From contig JAEZHP010000100.1 in the NCBI GenBank assembly GCA_023416515.1, positions 1-57,985 on the forward strand: a DNA stretch of 57,985 bases, in the 5' to 3' direction. A program made the position numbers and the translations under genes. This DNA comes from Pseudomonadota bacterium. GTDB lineage: Bacteria > Pseudomonadota > Alphaproteobacteria > Sphingomonadales > Sphingomonadaceae. Under the pieces are notes generated by a model, which saw only the letters and a list, made by a program, of their open reading frames with translations, did no database searches and had not been told where the DNA came from. Positions 23,745 to 34,441 of this stretch are shown here, piece after piece; position 1 is the stretch's first letter, and each line of letters starts with the position of its first letter.

Positions 23745-26483
23745 TTGTCCGACGAGACGGTCCTCGCCGACCCTTCCGATATTTCCCCGATCTCCATCGT
23801 CGAGGAGATGAAGACCTCCTATCTCGACTATGCGATGTCGGTGATCGTGGCGCGTGCGCTGCCCGACGTTCGCGACGGGTTGAAGCCGGTCCACAGGCGC
23901 ATCCTCTACGGCGCTCATGAGGCGGGCTTCGTCGCCGGCAGGCCGTACCGCAAGTCGGCGCGCCTTGTCGGTGACGTGATGGGTAAATATCACCCGCACG
24001 GCGACAGCTCGATCTACGACGCGCTGGCGCGAATGACCCAGGACTGGTCGATGCGGGTGCCGCTGATCGACGGCCAGGGCAATTTCGGATCGATGGACCC
24101 GGATCCGCCCGCCGCGATGCGTTACACCGAGGCGCGCCTCGCCAAGGTCGCCAACGCCCTTCTCGACGACATCGACAAGGACACGGTCGACTTCCAGCCG
24201 AACTATGACGCGTCGGAGAGCGAACCGCAGGTGCTGCCGGCGCGCTTCCCGAACATCCTCGTCAACGGGGCCGGCGGAATCGCGGTCGGAATGGCGACCA
24301 ACATCCCGCCGCACAATCTCGGCGAGGCGCTCGCGGCTTGCAAAGCCTATATCGAGAATCCGGCGATCACCATCGACGAACTGATCGAGCACATCCCTGC
24401 GCCGGACTTCCCGACCGGTCCGCTGATCCTCGGCCAGGCCGGCGCTCGAAGCGCCTATCACACCGGCCGCGGCTCGATCATCATGCGCTCGCGCCACGAG
24501 ATCGAGGAAGGCCGCGGCGACCGCCGTTCCATCGTCCTCACCGCGATCCCCTTCCAGGTCGGCAAGAACGGCCTCGTCGAGAAGATCGCCGAGGCGGCCA
24601 AGGAAAAGCGCATTGAGGGCGTGTCCGACATCCGCGACGAAAGCTCGCGCGAGGGCGTCCGGATCGTCATCGACCTGAAGCGCGACGCGACCCCCGAGGT
24701 CGTTCTCAACCAGCTGTGGCGGCACACCCCCGCCCAGTCGAGCTTCCCGGCCAACATGCTGGCGATCCGCGGCGGCCGTCCAGAGACCCTGACCCTCAAG
24801 GACATGATCGAGTCGTTCGTTCGGTTCCGCGAGGAGGTCATCACCCGCCGCTCGAAGTTCGAGCTCGCCAAGGCGCGGGACCGAGCCCACATCTTGCTCG
24901 GACTGGTCATTGCGGTGACCAATCTCGACGAGGTCGTGCGGATGATCCGCGGCTCGGCCTCGCCAGCCGAGGCGCGCGCCTCGCTGCTCGCCCGCGACTG
25001 GCCGATCGCGGAGATCGCGCCCTACATCGCCCTGGTCGAGGCGGTCGAGCATGAGGTCGGAGGCGACACCTATCGACTGTCCGACGCCCAGGTCCGAGCA
25101 ATCCTCGAGCTTCGCCTCCACCGGCTCACAGCGCTCGGCCGCGACGAGATCGGCGGAGAGCTTCGCCAGCTCGCCGACTCAATCGGCGAGCTTCTCGAGA
25201 TCCTCGGCAACCGGGTTCGCCTCTATGAGGTGATGGTCGAGGAATTCGACGAGATCATCGATCAATACGCCACCCCGCGCCTGACGCAGATCGCGCCGGC
25301 GGCCGACGGAATCGACGACGAGGACCTGATCGAGCGGGAGGACATGGTCGTCACCGTGACCATGCAGGGCTATATCAAGCGCACGACCCTGGCGACCTTC
25401 CGAGCCCAGAATCGCGGCGGCAAGGGCCGCGCGGGAATGGCGACCAAGGACGAGGACGCGGTCACGGAGCTGTTCGTGACCTCGACCCACACGCCGGTCC
25501 TGTTCTTCTCGACGCTCGGCAAGGTCTACCGGATGAAGGTGTGGCGCCTGCCGGAAGGCGGGCCCGCCACCCGCGGGCGGCCGATGATCAACCTTCTTCC
25601 GCTCGCGGCGGGAGAGACCATCTCGACGGTGCTTCCGCTGCCGGAGGACGAGAGCGAGTGGGGCAAGCTCCACGTCATGTTCGCGACCTGCAAGGGCTCG
25701 GTTCGCCGCAACTCGATGGACGCGTTCACCAACGTGCCGTCGAACGGCAAGATCGCGATGAAGTTCGAAGGCGACGATGCCGACGACAGGCTGATCGGCG
25801 TGGCTCTTCTCGACGAAGGCGACGACGTGCTTCTGGCGACCCGCCAGGGCAAGGCGATCCGCTTCCCGGGCACCGACGTTCGCGAGTTCCAGAGCCGCAA
25901 TTCGACCGGCGTTCGCGGAATCAGCCTTCGCGACGGCGACGACGTGATCTCGCTTTCGATCCTCCACAAGGCGGGGATCCGCGACCAGGAGGAGCGCGAA
26001 GACTATCTTCGCCACGCGCCTTGGAAGGGCGAGGATGCCGACCGGGCGCCGCGCCGAATGGACGACGCCCGCTATGAGGAATTGAAGGCGCGCGAGCAGT
26101 TCATCCTCACGGTGTGCGCCAACGGCTACGGCAAATTGTCCTCGGCCTACGAATATCGCCGCACCGGCCGCGGCGGCCAGGGCATCACCAACATCGACAA
26201 TATCGCCCGCAACGGTCCGGTCGTCGCCAGCTTCCCGGCGAGCAAGGGGCACCAGCTGATGCTCGTCACCGATCAGGCCAAGATGATCCGGATGTCGCTC
26301 GGCGACCTGCGGGTCATCGGCCGCGGTTCGGCCGGCGTTCGACTGTTCAACGTCGCCGACGACGAGCATGTCGTCTCCGCCGCCCGGATCGAGGAGAGCG
26401 AGGACGAGGCGGAGATCGTGGTCGACGTCGAGGACATCCAGCTCAGCGCCAGCGACGCGGCGATCGGCGGCGACGAAGGCTAA
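23745..26483 (+). CDS. gyrA: DNA gyrase subunit A
   Basis: A 912-residue type II topoisomerase subunit that cuts and rejoins DNA to add negative supercoils. Catalytic tyrosine is Tyr127 in RYTEARL. The quinolone-determining region HPHGDSSIYD keeps the sensitive Ser88 and Asp92. The GyrA box is QNRGGKG near residue 550, identifying gyrase rather than topoisomerase IV, and the beta-pinwheel domain and an acidic tail follow. The start is TTG at 23745 with no clear ribosome binding site; the N-terminus SDETVLADPSDISPISIVEE supports it. Confidence 0.97.
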   Translation: MSDETVLADPSDISPISIVEEMKTSYLDYAMSVIVARALPDVRDGLKPVHRRILYGAHEAGFVAGRPYRKSARLVGDVMGKYHPHGDSSIYDALARMTQDWSMRVPLIDGQGNFGSMDPDPPAAMRYTEARLAKVANALLDDIDKDTVDFQPNYDASESEPQVLPARFPNILVNGAGGIAVGMATNIPPHNLGEALAACKAYIENPAITIDELIEHIPAPDFPTGPLILGQAGARSAYHTGRGSIIMRSRHEIEEGRGDRRSIVLTAIPFQVGKNGLVEKIAEAAKEKRIEGVSDIRDESSREGVRIVIDLKRDATPEVVLNQLWRHTPAQSSFPANMLAIRGGRPETLTLKDMIESFVRFREEVITRRSKFELAKARDRAHILLGLVIAVTNLDEVVRMIRGSASPAEARASLLARDWPIAEIAPYIALVEAVEHEVGGDTYRLSDAQVRAILELRLHRLTALGRDEIGGELRQLADSIGELLEILGNRVRLYEVMVEEFDEIIDQYATPRLTQIAPAADGIDDEDLIEREDMVVTVTMQGYIKRTTLATFRAQNRGGKGRAGMATKDEDAVTELFVTSTHTPVLFFSTLGKVYRMKVWRLPEGGPATRGRPMINLLPLAAGETISTVLPLPEDESEWGKLHVMFATCKGSVRRNSMDAFTNVPSNGKIAMKFEGDDADDRLIGVALLDEGDDVLLATRQGKAIRFPGTDVREFQSRNSTGVRGISLRDGDDVISLSILHKAGIRDQEEREDYLRHAPWKGEDADRAPRRMDDARYEELKAREQFILTVCANGYGKLSSAYEYRRTGRGGQGITNIDNIARNGPVVASFPASKGHQLMLVTDQAKMIRMSLGDLRVIGRGSAGVRLFNVADDEHVVSAARIEESEDEAEIVVDVEDIQLSASDAAIGGDEG

Positions 26484-26526
26484 GGCGCCCTTGCATCTTC
26501 ACCTGCGCCCTTCCTAGAAGGTGTGC

Positions 26527-28047
26527 ATGGTGAAGAGCCTGGTCACATACCTCTTCCTCGCTCTGCTGAGCCTGGTCGCCGCTGCCGCGCCGGCAAGTGC
26601 CCAGGACGACGTCGCTGCGGCGAGCCGGGGCGTGGTTCGGGTCGTCGTCGTCCAGGTCGAAGATGGCGAGATCGTCGATTTCGGCCATGGCAGCGGCTTC
26701 GCGGTGGCCCCCAACCGGATCGTCACCAACGCCCACGTCGTCGAGCTCGCGCTCGCCGATCCCGAGAATGTCGTGATCGGCGTCGTCCCGTCGGAGGGAA
26801 GCCAGTCCTATGGCGCCCGCATCATCGCGGCCGACCGATCCCGCGACCTTGCACTTCTCGAAATCCAGCAGGGCTCGCTCCCGCCTGTCGCGCTGTTCAC
26901 CGGAGCGGTGGGACCCGGGGCCTCGGTCGCGGCGCTGGGCTATCCGGGCAATGTCGACCTCGCCACCGCGCAGTCGATGCAGGACTATATCAGACCCCTG
27001 CCCCCGACCCGCTCGTCAGGCAATTATTCGGACCTGAGGCGCGGCGACATCGGCCCGATCATCGTCCACACGGCGGCAATCGCACGCGGTCATAGCGGCG
27101 GACCGCTCGTCGACGCGTGCGGCAGGGTGATCGGCGTCAATCGGATGATCACGCGCAACGACCAGGGCGATTCCAGCTTCGCCTTCGCGATTCCGGTCGC
27201 CTCGGTCGTCGCCTTCCTCCGCGAGGCGCGCCAGCCATTCCGGTCGGTCGACGCCGCTTGCGTGAGCGCGGCGGATCAGGCCCGCGCCGAGTCGGAGCGC
27301 GAGGAGGAAGCGCGCAGGGCCCGGGAGGCCGACGAGGCGACGCGGCTTCGCGACGCGGACGCCCGCCACGAGCGCGCCCTTGGCGAGCTTCAGCAGCAAC
27401 GGGAGAACCGCACCGGCATCGCCATCGGGCTCCTGGTCCTGGCGGTCGCCGGGCTCGGCGCCGGCGGCATCCTGCTGTTCAAGGACAAGCATCGTCCGGC
27501 GCTGATCGCCGGGGGCGTCGGCGTCGCCTTCCTGCTCGGCTCCGCGATCGTCTTCTTCACCCGCCCCGGCCTCGAGAGCCTGGAGGAGGAAGGCCGGGTC
27601 ACGTCGAGCGTCACCCCCGACCCCGACCGCTATGTCGGAACCAACATCTGCACCCTCGACCGCCAGCGCAGCCGGGTCACGGTGTCGGGGGAGCCGGAAG
27701 TCGAGCTTGCCTGGGAGAAAGGCGGCTGCGTCAACAACGGCACTCAATATGCCCGCTATGGCGATGTGTGGCGGCGGGTGCTGGTTCCGAACAGCGAGCA
27801 GACGGTGAGCGTGACGGAGTTCAATCCGGCGAGCGGTGATTATGTCGTGAACCGCTATTTGCTTTCAGCCTCGGCGATGGACGAGGCGCGCCAGCTGCGC
27901 CGACGGGTCGAGCAGCGCAGCTGCACCCGCAACCAGGAAGACCTCGCAATCCTCGCCGACCGCCAGCGCGACCTCGAGGAGTCGCTTCCGGACCATCCCA
28001 ACGAGCGTCTAGTCTATCGCTGCTCGCCGGAGAATGGCGGCCGCTAG
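26527..28047 (+). CDS. Exported trypsin-like serine protease with membrane anchor
   Basis: A 506-residue protein. Signal peptide ending ASA before QDD; then a DegP/trypsin-like domain with triad His70 (IVTNAHVVE), Asp107 (SRDLALLE) and Ser190 (RGHSGGPLV). A charged coiled coil (about 248-295), two transmembrane helices (about 297-318 and 325-345) and a Cys-containing C-terminal domain follow. No PDZ domain is evident, unlike DegP. ATG at 26527 has AAGG 5 nt upstream; a GTG at 26521 is possible. It starts 43 bp after gyrA. Confidence 0.85.
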   Translation: MVKSLVTYLFLALLSLVAAAAPASAQDDVAAASRGVVRVVVVQVEDGEIVDFGHGSGFAVAPNRIVTNAHVVELALADPENVVIGVVPSEGSQSYGARIIAADRSRDLALLEIQQGSLPPVALFTGAVGPGASVAALGYPGNVDLATAQSMQDYIRPLPPTRSSGNYSDLRRGDIGPIIVHTAAIARGHSGGPLVDACGRVIGVNRMITRNDQGDSSFAFAIPVASVVAFLREARQPFRSVDAACVSAADQARAESEREEEARRAREADEATRLRDADARHERALGELQQQRENRTGIAIGLLVLAVAGLGAGGILLFKDKHRPALIAGGVGVAFLLGSAIVFFTRPGLESLEEEGRVTSSVTPDPDRYVGTNICTLDRQRSRVTVSGEPEVELAWEKGGCVNNGTQYARYGDVWRRVLVPNSEQTVSVTEFNPASGDYVVNRYLLSASAMDEARQLRRRVEQRSCTRNQEDLAILADRQRDLEESLPDHPNERLVYRCSPENGGR

Positions 28048-28102
28048 GCGGCATTGCCTCGTCCTTTTCCTATGCTACACAGGCATCACAGGGGGATTTG
28101 TG

Positions 28103-29704
28103 ATGCTTCTCAGACTGTTGGTTGCTGTCGGCGCGCTTCTCGGCGCAACTATGGCGCAAGCGGAATGGCGCGAGGCGTCCACCCGCAACTTCATCGTCTA
28201 CAGTGAAGGCAGCGAGGCGGACCTGCGCTCGTTCGCCGAGAAGCTGGAGAAGTTCGATTTCGTCTTGCGCCGGATCCACCAGGTCCAGGCGCCGCCGAGC
28301 CCGAACCGGCTCCGGGTGATCCTGGTCCCCAACCAGCGTGCCGTCGCCGATCTCGCCGGTGCGCGCGGGTCCGGAGTGGCCGGCTATTATATCTCCGACG
28401 CACGCGGGATGATGCTCGTCGGCTCGCAGAACCGGCTGGGACCGCGGATCGGATCGGACCGCGGGGAATCGCGCAGCATCGTTTATCAAATCGACCCGGA
28501 ATCGGTGCTTCTCCACGAATATACGCACCATTTCATGTACCAGTATTTCCCGGCGACCTACCCGACCTGGTACAGTGAGGGATTCGCGGAATTCTGGGGT
28601 GCGACCCGCTTCCTGGACAATGGCGTCGTCGAGGTTGGCCGGCCCGCGGAGCACCGCTTCGGCTCCTTCGTCGCCAACCGCTGGCTGCCCATGGGCGAAT
28701 TGCTCGAGGCGCAAAATTACAGCCAGGTCGGCGAGGTCGACCTGCTTTACGCCCAGGGCTGGCTTCTCGTCCGCTACGCCTGGGAGAATCCGGAGCGGCA
28801 GCGCCAGCTCCAGCAATATCTCGCGCTGATCAACCGCGGCATTCCATATGCGGACGCGGCCCGCCAGGCATTCGGCAACCTCGGCCAACTCAATTCGGAG
28901 CTGCGCAGCTATGCCGGGCGCACTCGCTACAACGTGATCAACCTGCCTTTCCGGACGATCGACGTCGGCGACATCGCCGTGCGCCCCCTGGGTCCCGCCG
29001 AGCAGGCGATGTTCCGAAGCGAGATCGAGCTGAGCCAGGGCGTCTCGGTCGCCGACTTCCCGGAATTCGCTGCACGCGTGCGACGCGAAGCAACCCCCTT
29101 CCCTAACGATCCTTTCGCTCTTCGCCTGCTTGTCGAGGTGGAGCGGCTCGCTCGCAACGCCGATGCCGCCCGCGCGGCGCTCGACAGGCTGCTTGCCGCC
29201 GTCCCGCAGGATCCGCGCGGCCTCATGTACAAGGGCCTGCTCGACACCGACGCGCTTCGCGGCCGCGGCACGCCCGCCGAGTTGGCCGCGGCGCGGCGCC
29301 CCATCGAAAGGGCAATGCAGTTGTCGCCGAACGACCCGCTCATCCAGGAGGCTCTCTACACCAACTACCAGGCGATGGGGCGGTTGCCGCCTGAGGATGC
29401 CCAGGCGGCTCTTTACCGGGCGATGGAACTTGCTCCGAGCGATCCCCGGCTCCGCTACAAGGTTGCCTCTGACTTTGAGCAACGGGGAATGATTGCCGAG
29501 GCGATCGCGACGATCCGGCCCGATGCCTATCGCGTCCCCGACCGGCGCGACGAGAGCGACGCGGAACGCCAGCGGCGCGAGCGGCGCGAAGATCGCGATC
29601 GCCGGGCGGGCACGACCCGCACCGAGACCCCGCGCGAGATGCTTGCCCGGCTCGAGGGCCGGCTTCGGGGGCAAGGCGAGCGACCGCAGGCCCCCGGCAA
29701 CTGA
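28103..29704 (+). CDS. Exported gluzincin-like protein with TPR repeats
   Basis: A 533-residue secreted protein. Signal peptide ends AQA before EWREASTRNF. A zinc-protease core shows HEYTH (His138, Glu139, His142) and YSEGFAEF about 20 residues later, whose Glu159 could be the third ligand, as in DUF1570-type gluzincins. The C-terminal half has helical TPR-like units (for example FALRLLVEVERLARNADAARAAL and PEDAQAALYRAMELAPSDP), ending in a charged Arg/Asp-rich tail. ATG 28103 follows GGGGG. Substrate unknown. Its end lies 3 bp from convergent ada. Confidence 0.8.
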   Translation: MLLRLLVAVGALLGATMAQAEWREASTRNFIVYSEGSEADLRSFAEKLEKFDFVLRRIHQVQAPPSPNRLRVILVPNQRAVADLAGARGSGVAGYYISDARGMMLVGSQNRLGPRIGSDRGESRSIVYQIDPESVLLHEYTHHFMYQYFPATYPTWYSEGFAEFWGATRFLDNGVVEVGRPAEHRFGSFVANRWLPMGELLEAQNYSQVGEVDLLYAQGWLLVRYAWENPERQRQLQQYLALINRGIPYADAARQAFGNLGQLNSELRSYAGRTRYNVINLPFRTIDVGDIAVRPLGPAEQAMFRSEIELSQGVSVADFPEFAARVRREATPFPNDPFALRLLVEVERLARNADAARAALDRLLAAVPQDPRGLMYKGLLDTDALRGRGTPAELAAARRPIERAMQLSPNDPLIQEALYTNYQAMGRLPPEDAQAALYRAMELAPSDPRLRYKVASDFEQRGMIAEAIATIRPDAYRVPDRRDESDAERQRRERREDRDRRAGTTRTETPREMLARLEGRLRGQGERPQAPGN

Positions 29705-29707
29705 AGC

Positions 29708-30781
29708 TCAGCCGGCTTCGCGCTCGACCAGCCTCGCCTTCCGATCGAGACCATAAGCGTAGCCACCCGGGCTGCCGTCTCCGCGGCGGGCACGGTGACA
29801 GGGAATGAGGATGGCGATGTGGTTGGCGCCGCAGGCGGTGCCCGCCGCCCGGACCGCGCCCGGGTTGCCCGCCCGAGCCGCAAGCGCCGCATAGCTGAGA
29901 GTCTCACCCGGCGGGATTCGGCCGAGCTCGCGCCACACCGCCTCCTGGAAAGCGGTGCCGCGTACGTCGAGTGGGAGGTCGTGCGGGCGCTCCGGTGCCT
30001 CGACCGCGGCGACGGCTCGGTCGAGCAGGTCTTGAAGCCCTGCTCCACCCGGCTCAATCGTCGCGTTGGGGAAGCGGCCGTGCAGATCGGCTTCGTCTTC
30101 GTCGAAGGACAGACGGCAAATCCCTTTGTCGGTGGCCGCGACGAGCATCCGCCCGAGCCAGGTGTCGGCGAGCGCCCAGCGGATCGTCTCGCCGCGGCCG
30201 CCGTCGCGCCAAGTCGAAGGAGTCATTCCGAGCCGCATCTTGGCGTCGGCGTAGAAACGCGCGGGACCCGAATAGCCGGCGTCGTAGATGGCGTCGGTGA
30301 TGCGTTCGTTGCTGCCCAGCGCGTCGGCCGCTCGGCGCGAACGAAGGGCCCGGGCATAAGCCGCCGGCGTGACCCCGGTCGCGCGCTTGAACAGCCGGTG
30401 GAAATGGTGAGGGGAATAGCCCGCCGCCGCCGCGAGCACTTCGAGCGAAGGCACTTCCTCAGCCTCGGCGAGCAGTTTCAACGCTGCCTCCATCGCCTTG
30501 GCTTCGCGGGTGATCTCGTCCGGCTTGCAGCGCAGGCACGGGCGCAGGCCCGCCGCCTCCGCCTCCGCGCCGCTGCCGAAGAAGCGGACATTTTCGCGCT
30601 TCGGGTGGCGCGCCGCGCAGGACGGGCGGCAATAGATGCCGGTGGTCAGAACGCCGGTCACGAACCTGCCGTCGGCCTTGCGGTCGCGGGCGAGCACGGA
30701 ACGCCAGGCGCGGTCGGGGTCGATTGCGGGGGCGTCGCTCACCGCATCTAGGTGGTTCGGATCGCACGCGGTGGCAAGCAT
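29708..30781 (-). CDS. ada: Ada: methylated-DNA-protein cysteine methyltransferase and transcription activator
   Basis: A 357-residue DNA-repair regulator. The N-terminal zinc domain has Cys51, Cys55, Cys82 and Cys85 (GIYCRPSC, PCLRC), where methylphosphotriester repair at the first cysteine switches on activation. An AraC-type helix-turn-helix follows (LAAAAGYSPHHFHRLFKR). The C-terminal O6-methylguanine domain has the active site IPCHR (Cys328). Full domain order and normal length suggest both repair and regulation are intact. It lies 3 bp after the DUF1203 gene, probably one operon. Confidence 0.95.
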   Translation of the reverse strand: MLATACDPNHLDAVSDAPAIDPDRAWRSVLARDRKADGRFVTGVLTTGIYCRPSCAARHPKRENVRFFGSGAEAEAAGLRPCLRCKPDEITREAKAMEAALKLLAEAEEVPSLEVLAAAAGYSPHHFHRLFKRATGVTPAAYARALRSRRAADALGSNERITDAIYDAGYSGPARFYADAKMRLGMTPSTWRDGGRGETIRWALADTWLGRMLVAATDKGICRLSFDEDEADLHGRFPNATIEPGGAGLQDLLDRAVAAVEAPERPHDLPLDVRGTAFQEAVWRELGRIPPGETLSYAALAARAGNPGAVRAAGTACGANHIAILIPCHRARRGDGSPGGYAYGLDRKARLVEREAG

Positions 30782-30784
30782 CGC

Positions 30785-31249
30785 TCAGTTCCTTTGGATT
30801 CGGGCAAGGAAACAGCCGTAGGCCGATGTGTGGGCATGGATCTCGGCGACAGCGGAACGTTCGAACAAGTCGCGGACCGCGCGGTCGCCCTGCCCCGGTT
30901 CGACGACGAGCCCGTCGATCAGCATTCCTTCGGCATCGAAGGCGCGCAGGCTGATCCGACGTCCATCCAGTATCGGCGGCAGCGCGTCCTCGAACAGGGA
31001 TGCCTCGCGCGCATCTTCTCGCACATAGATGGCATGGCTGGCGCGGTACGGGGTGTCGGCGTCGAGGCTGACATGATTGACGAGGATGAGCTGCTCGCCC
31101 GCGGCCGCTTCCCGTAGCGACACTCGGCACGGCTCGCCGGATCCGGATGCGGTGAGCCGAACAGCGCGGTGATCGCGCAGTTCCGCGTCGTTCATCCGGA
31201 ACAGCGAGCGGAACGGCTCGGGCGCTAGCCCTCGGATTCGGTAGGTCAT
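30785..31249 (-). CDS. DUF1203 family protein
   Basis: A 154-residue cytoplasmic protein. MTYRIRGLAPEPFRSLF, PCRVSLREA, LVNHVS and TPYRASHAIYVRE are characteristic of DUF1203, whose function is unknown. It precedes ada by 3 bp, so it is probably induced with it; a role in alkylation stress is inference from position. AAGGA upstream of ada lies within its last codons. Confidence 0.85.
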   Translation of the reverse strand: MTYRIRGLAPEPFRSLFRMNDAELRDHRAVRLTASGSGEPCRVSLREAAAGEQLILVNHVSLDADTPYRASHAIYVREDAREASLFEDALPPILDGRRISLRAFDAEGMLIDGLVVEPGQGDRAVRDLFERSAVAEIHAHTSAYGCFLARIQRN

Positions 31250-31302
31250 GGATGGTCCTCTCTGGCTGGACGCACCATGGACGGGTTGGCTGGAGCTTAC
31301 GT

Positions 31303-31328
31303 CCCGGACCTTGCTTTCAAAGTCCGGG
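31303..31328 (-). terminator. Weak hairpin over the stop of the 271-residue gene
   Basis: CCCGGAC and GTCCGGG form a 7-bp stem with a 12-nt loop spanning the stop codon at 31317. There is no T-run, so it may be an mRNA-end stabiliser or a factor-dependent site rather than an intrinsic terminator. Confidence 0.3.
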
Positions 31329-32132
31329 CGCTCCGGCGAACAGGTCGCGGAGCGGGATCAGGTCTTCCGTTCGCCATCGCTCGGGCAGAAGCATCGCACT
31401 CCGCATCGGCGGGAGGTGCCACAGAACGTGCTGCATCGCGGTCCATGCCGACTGCTCGTCGGGGAACTCGCTTCGCCTTTTGCCGATCACCAGCTGACGA
31501 TGCGGGCGAAGGGCCATGTCGGTCATCAGAAGCACGCGCGGATTGGGCAATCCCCAGGCCTGGGTGAGATATTTGTACAGCGCCTTCGCCGCGTAGGGCG
31601 GCAGGAATTGGTCCGACGGAGTCGCGAGCAGCACCTGGTGAGGCGCCTCCCTCCCGGCCGCGAGGCCGAACCAGCTCCGTTTCCTGGTGGCGGCGGGAGG
31701 CTGGAGAGCGCTCTCGGCGACATCGATCGGGTCGCCATCTGGCGAGTCGTAGCGGATCAGGCTGTCGAGAACGCCGAGCGAGAACACGAATTGCGCCGCC
31801 TCGGGCGGGTCGTCCGCGCTTGCGAACAATGCCGCGCCCAGGCCGGCGGCGAGGCAGTCCCCCGCGCGGTTGGCAAGGCAGTGCGAATCGAAGGCCGCAC
31901 CGTCCTTCGGCAGGTTGAGGCGAAGATAGGGGAGCCCGTCCGGCCCGGTATAGACCTCCCCGGCTTCGACCGCGGCGAACCAGGCGACGTCGTAGAAGCG
32001 GCCGAGCCACGCGGAATCGCGCGCGTCGCGATCCGTCTCAAACAGCCGGGCCAGCTCCACGGCGAGACGAGAATCGAACATCGCCGAGCGGCTGCGGTGA
32101 AATCGCTGGATATGAACCGATGCCGTCGCCAT
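31317..32132 (-). CDS. Conserved-looking protein of unknown function
   Basis: A 271-residue soluble protein I do not recognise. GGGGAG 7 nt before the ATG at 32132 supports the start. It has no signal peptide or membrane helix. Its mid-part reads like a compact alpha/beta domain (VYTGPDGLPYLRLNLP, QFVFSLGVLDSLIRYD), and the C-terminal part (VLLMTDMALRPHRQLVIG, AMQHVLWHLPP) is predicted globular. It is upstream of DUF1203-ada on the same strand (67-bp gap) and divergent from the ATP synthase operon. Confidence 0.75.
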   Translation of the reverse strand: MATASVHIQRFHRSRSAMFDSRLAVELARLFETDRDARDSAWLGRFYDVAWFAAVEAGEVYTGPDGLPYLRLNLPKDGAAFDSHCLANRAGDCLAAGLGAALFASADDPPEAAQFVFSLGVLDSLIRYDSPDGDPIDVAESALQPPAATRKRSWFGLAAGREAPHQVLLATPSDQFLPPYAAKALYKYLTQAWGLPNPRVLLMTDMALRPHRQLVIGKRRSEFPDEQSAWTAMQHVLWHLPPMRSAMLLPERWRTEDLIPLRDLFAGAPGL

Positions 32133-32227
32133 AGCAGCATCTCCCCTGAGAGCGTTACCCTACCCTGCTGGTGGGCAGGCGCGAGGGCTTCGGGACGAAG
32201 GCTGCAGCCGCTGCGACAAGGCTGCGG

Positions 32228-32256
32228 TTGCATCCCCGCGACGCTCCTGCTAGCAG
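32228..32256 (+). promoter_or_regulatory. Candidate atp operon promoter
   Basis: TTGCAT (32228-32233) and TAGCAG (32251-32256) are separated by 17 nt. The -35 is good and the -10 poor. It is the best-spaced pair I see in the 202-bp region between the divergent unknown gene and atpH. Confidence 0.3.
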
Positions 32257-32273
32257 CCCGCGCGAGCCATTGG

Positions 32274-32296
32274 GGGGCGCGACGAGCGCCCCTTTT
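32274..32296 (+). terminator. Terminator-like hairpin in the atp operon leader
   Basis: GGGGCGC and GCGCCCC form a perfect 7-bp stem with a GACGA loop, followed by TTTT. It faces into atpH, whose start is 39 nt downstream. No plus-strand gene precedes it, so it may act as an attenuator of the ATP synthase mRNA. Confidence 0.55.
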
Positions 32297-32334
32297 CGCA
32301 TGGCACACATTCCTTGTTCGGAGCATCGACGCGC

Positions 32335-32889
32335 GTGGATATTTCCAGCGGCATTCAGGCAAGTTTGGCGGGTCGCTACGCCCTCGCGCTGTTCGACCTG
32401 GCGCGTGACGAGAAGAAGATCGAAGCCGTCGGCCAGAGCCTGGCGGGCCTCAAGCAGGCGCTCGCCCAGTCCAGCGAGCTGAGCGAGCTCACCACCTCGC
32501 CGCTGATCGGCCGGGACGAGAAGGCGCGCGCCATCGGCGCGGTCGCCGAGCAGATGAAGCTCGATCCGCTCACCCGCAACTTCCTCGGCGTGCTCGCCCA
32601 GAACGGCCGGTTGGCGCAGCTCGGCAACGTCATTCGCGCCTTCAACCTGCTGGCGGCGAGCCACCGCGGCGAGATCACCGCGGAGGTCACTTCGGCACGG
32701 CCGCTCGACGACGATCAGGTCGCCCAGATCAGGCAGCAACTCCGCACCCGGATGGGCCGCGACATCAATGTCGATCTCAATGTCGACCCCGCCCTTCTCG
32801 GCGGCCTGGTCGTGAAGATCGGCTCCCAGATGATCGACAGCTCGATCCGCACCAAACTCAACACCCTCGCGCACGCGATGAAAGGCTGA
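32335..32889 (+). CDS. atpH: ATP synthase F1 subunit delta
   Basis: A 184-residue stator subunit joining the F1 head to the peripheral stalk. The OSCP/delta pattern is clear: GRYALALFDLA at the N-terminus, KLDPLTRNFLGVLAQNGRL in the middle, and LDVDPALLGGLVVKIGSQMIDSS-type C-terminus (here NVDPALLGGLVVKIG). GTG at 32335 with CGGAG 10 nt upstream is chosen over a TTG at 32314. First gene of atpHAGDC; the membrane Fo genes lie elsewhere, as usual in alphaproteobacteria. Confidence 0.95.
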   Translation: MDISSGIQASLAGRYALALFDLARDEKKIEAVGQSLAGLKQALAQSSELSELTTSPLIGRDEKARAIGAVAEQMKLDPLTRNFLGVLAQNGRLAQLGNVIRAFNLLAASHRGEITAEVTSARPLDDDQVAQIRQQLRTRMGRDINVDLNVDPALLGGLVVKIGSQMIDSSIRTKLNTLAHAMKG

Positions 32890-32900
32890 AGGCTAAGACG

Positions 32901-34430
<1,530 letters not shown>

Positions 34431-34441
34431 GGACCGGATAA

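Noticed and set aside
24000..24012. Quinolone-resistance substitution in GyrA
   Set aside because: HPHGDSSIYD retains Ser88 and Asp92, the sensitive-type residues.
23700..25121. 473-codon minus-strand frame opposite gyrA
   Set aside because: Antisense artefact rich in Arg, Asp and Val with no motifs; gyrA is unambiguous.
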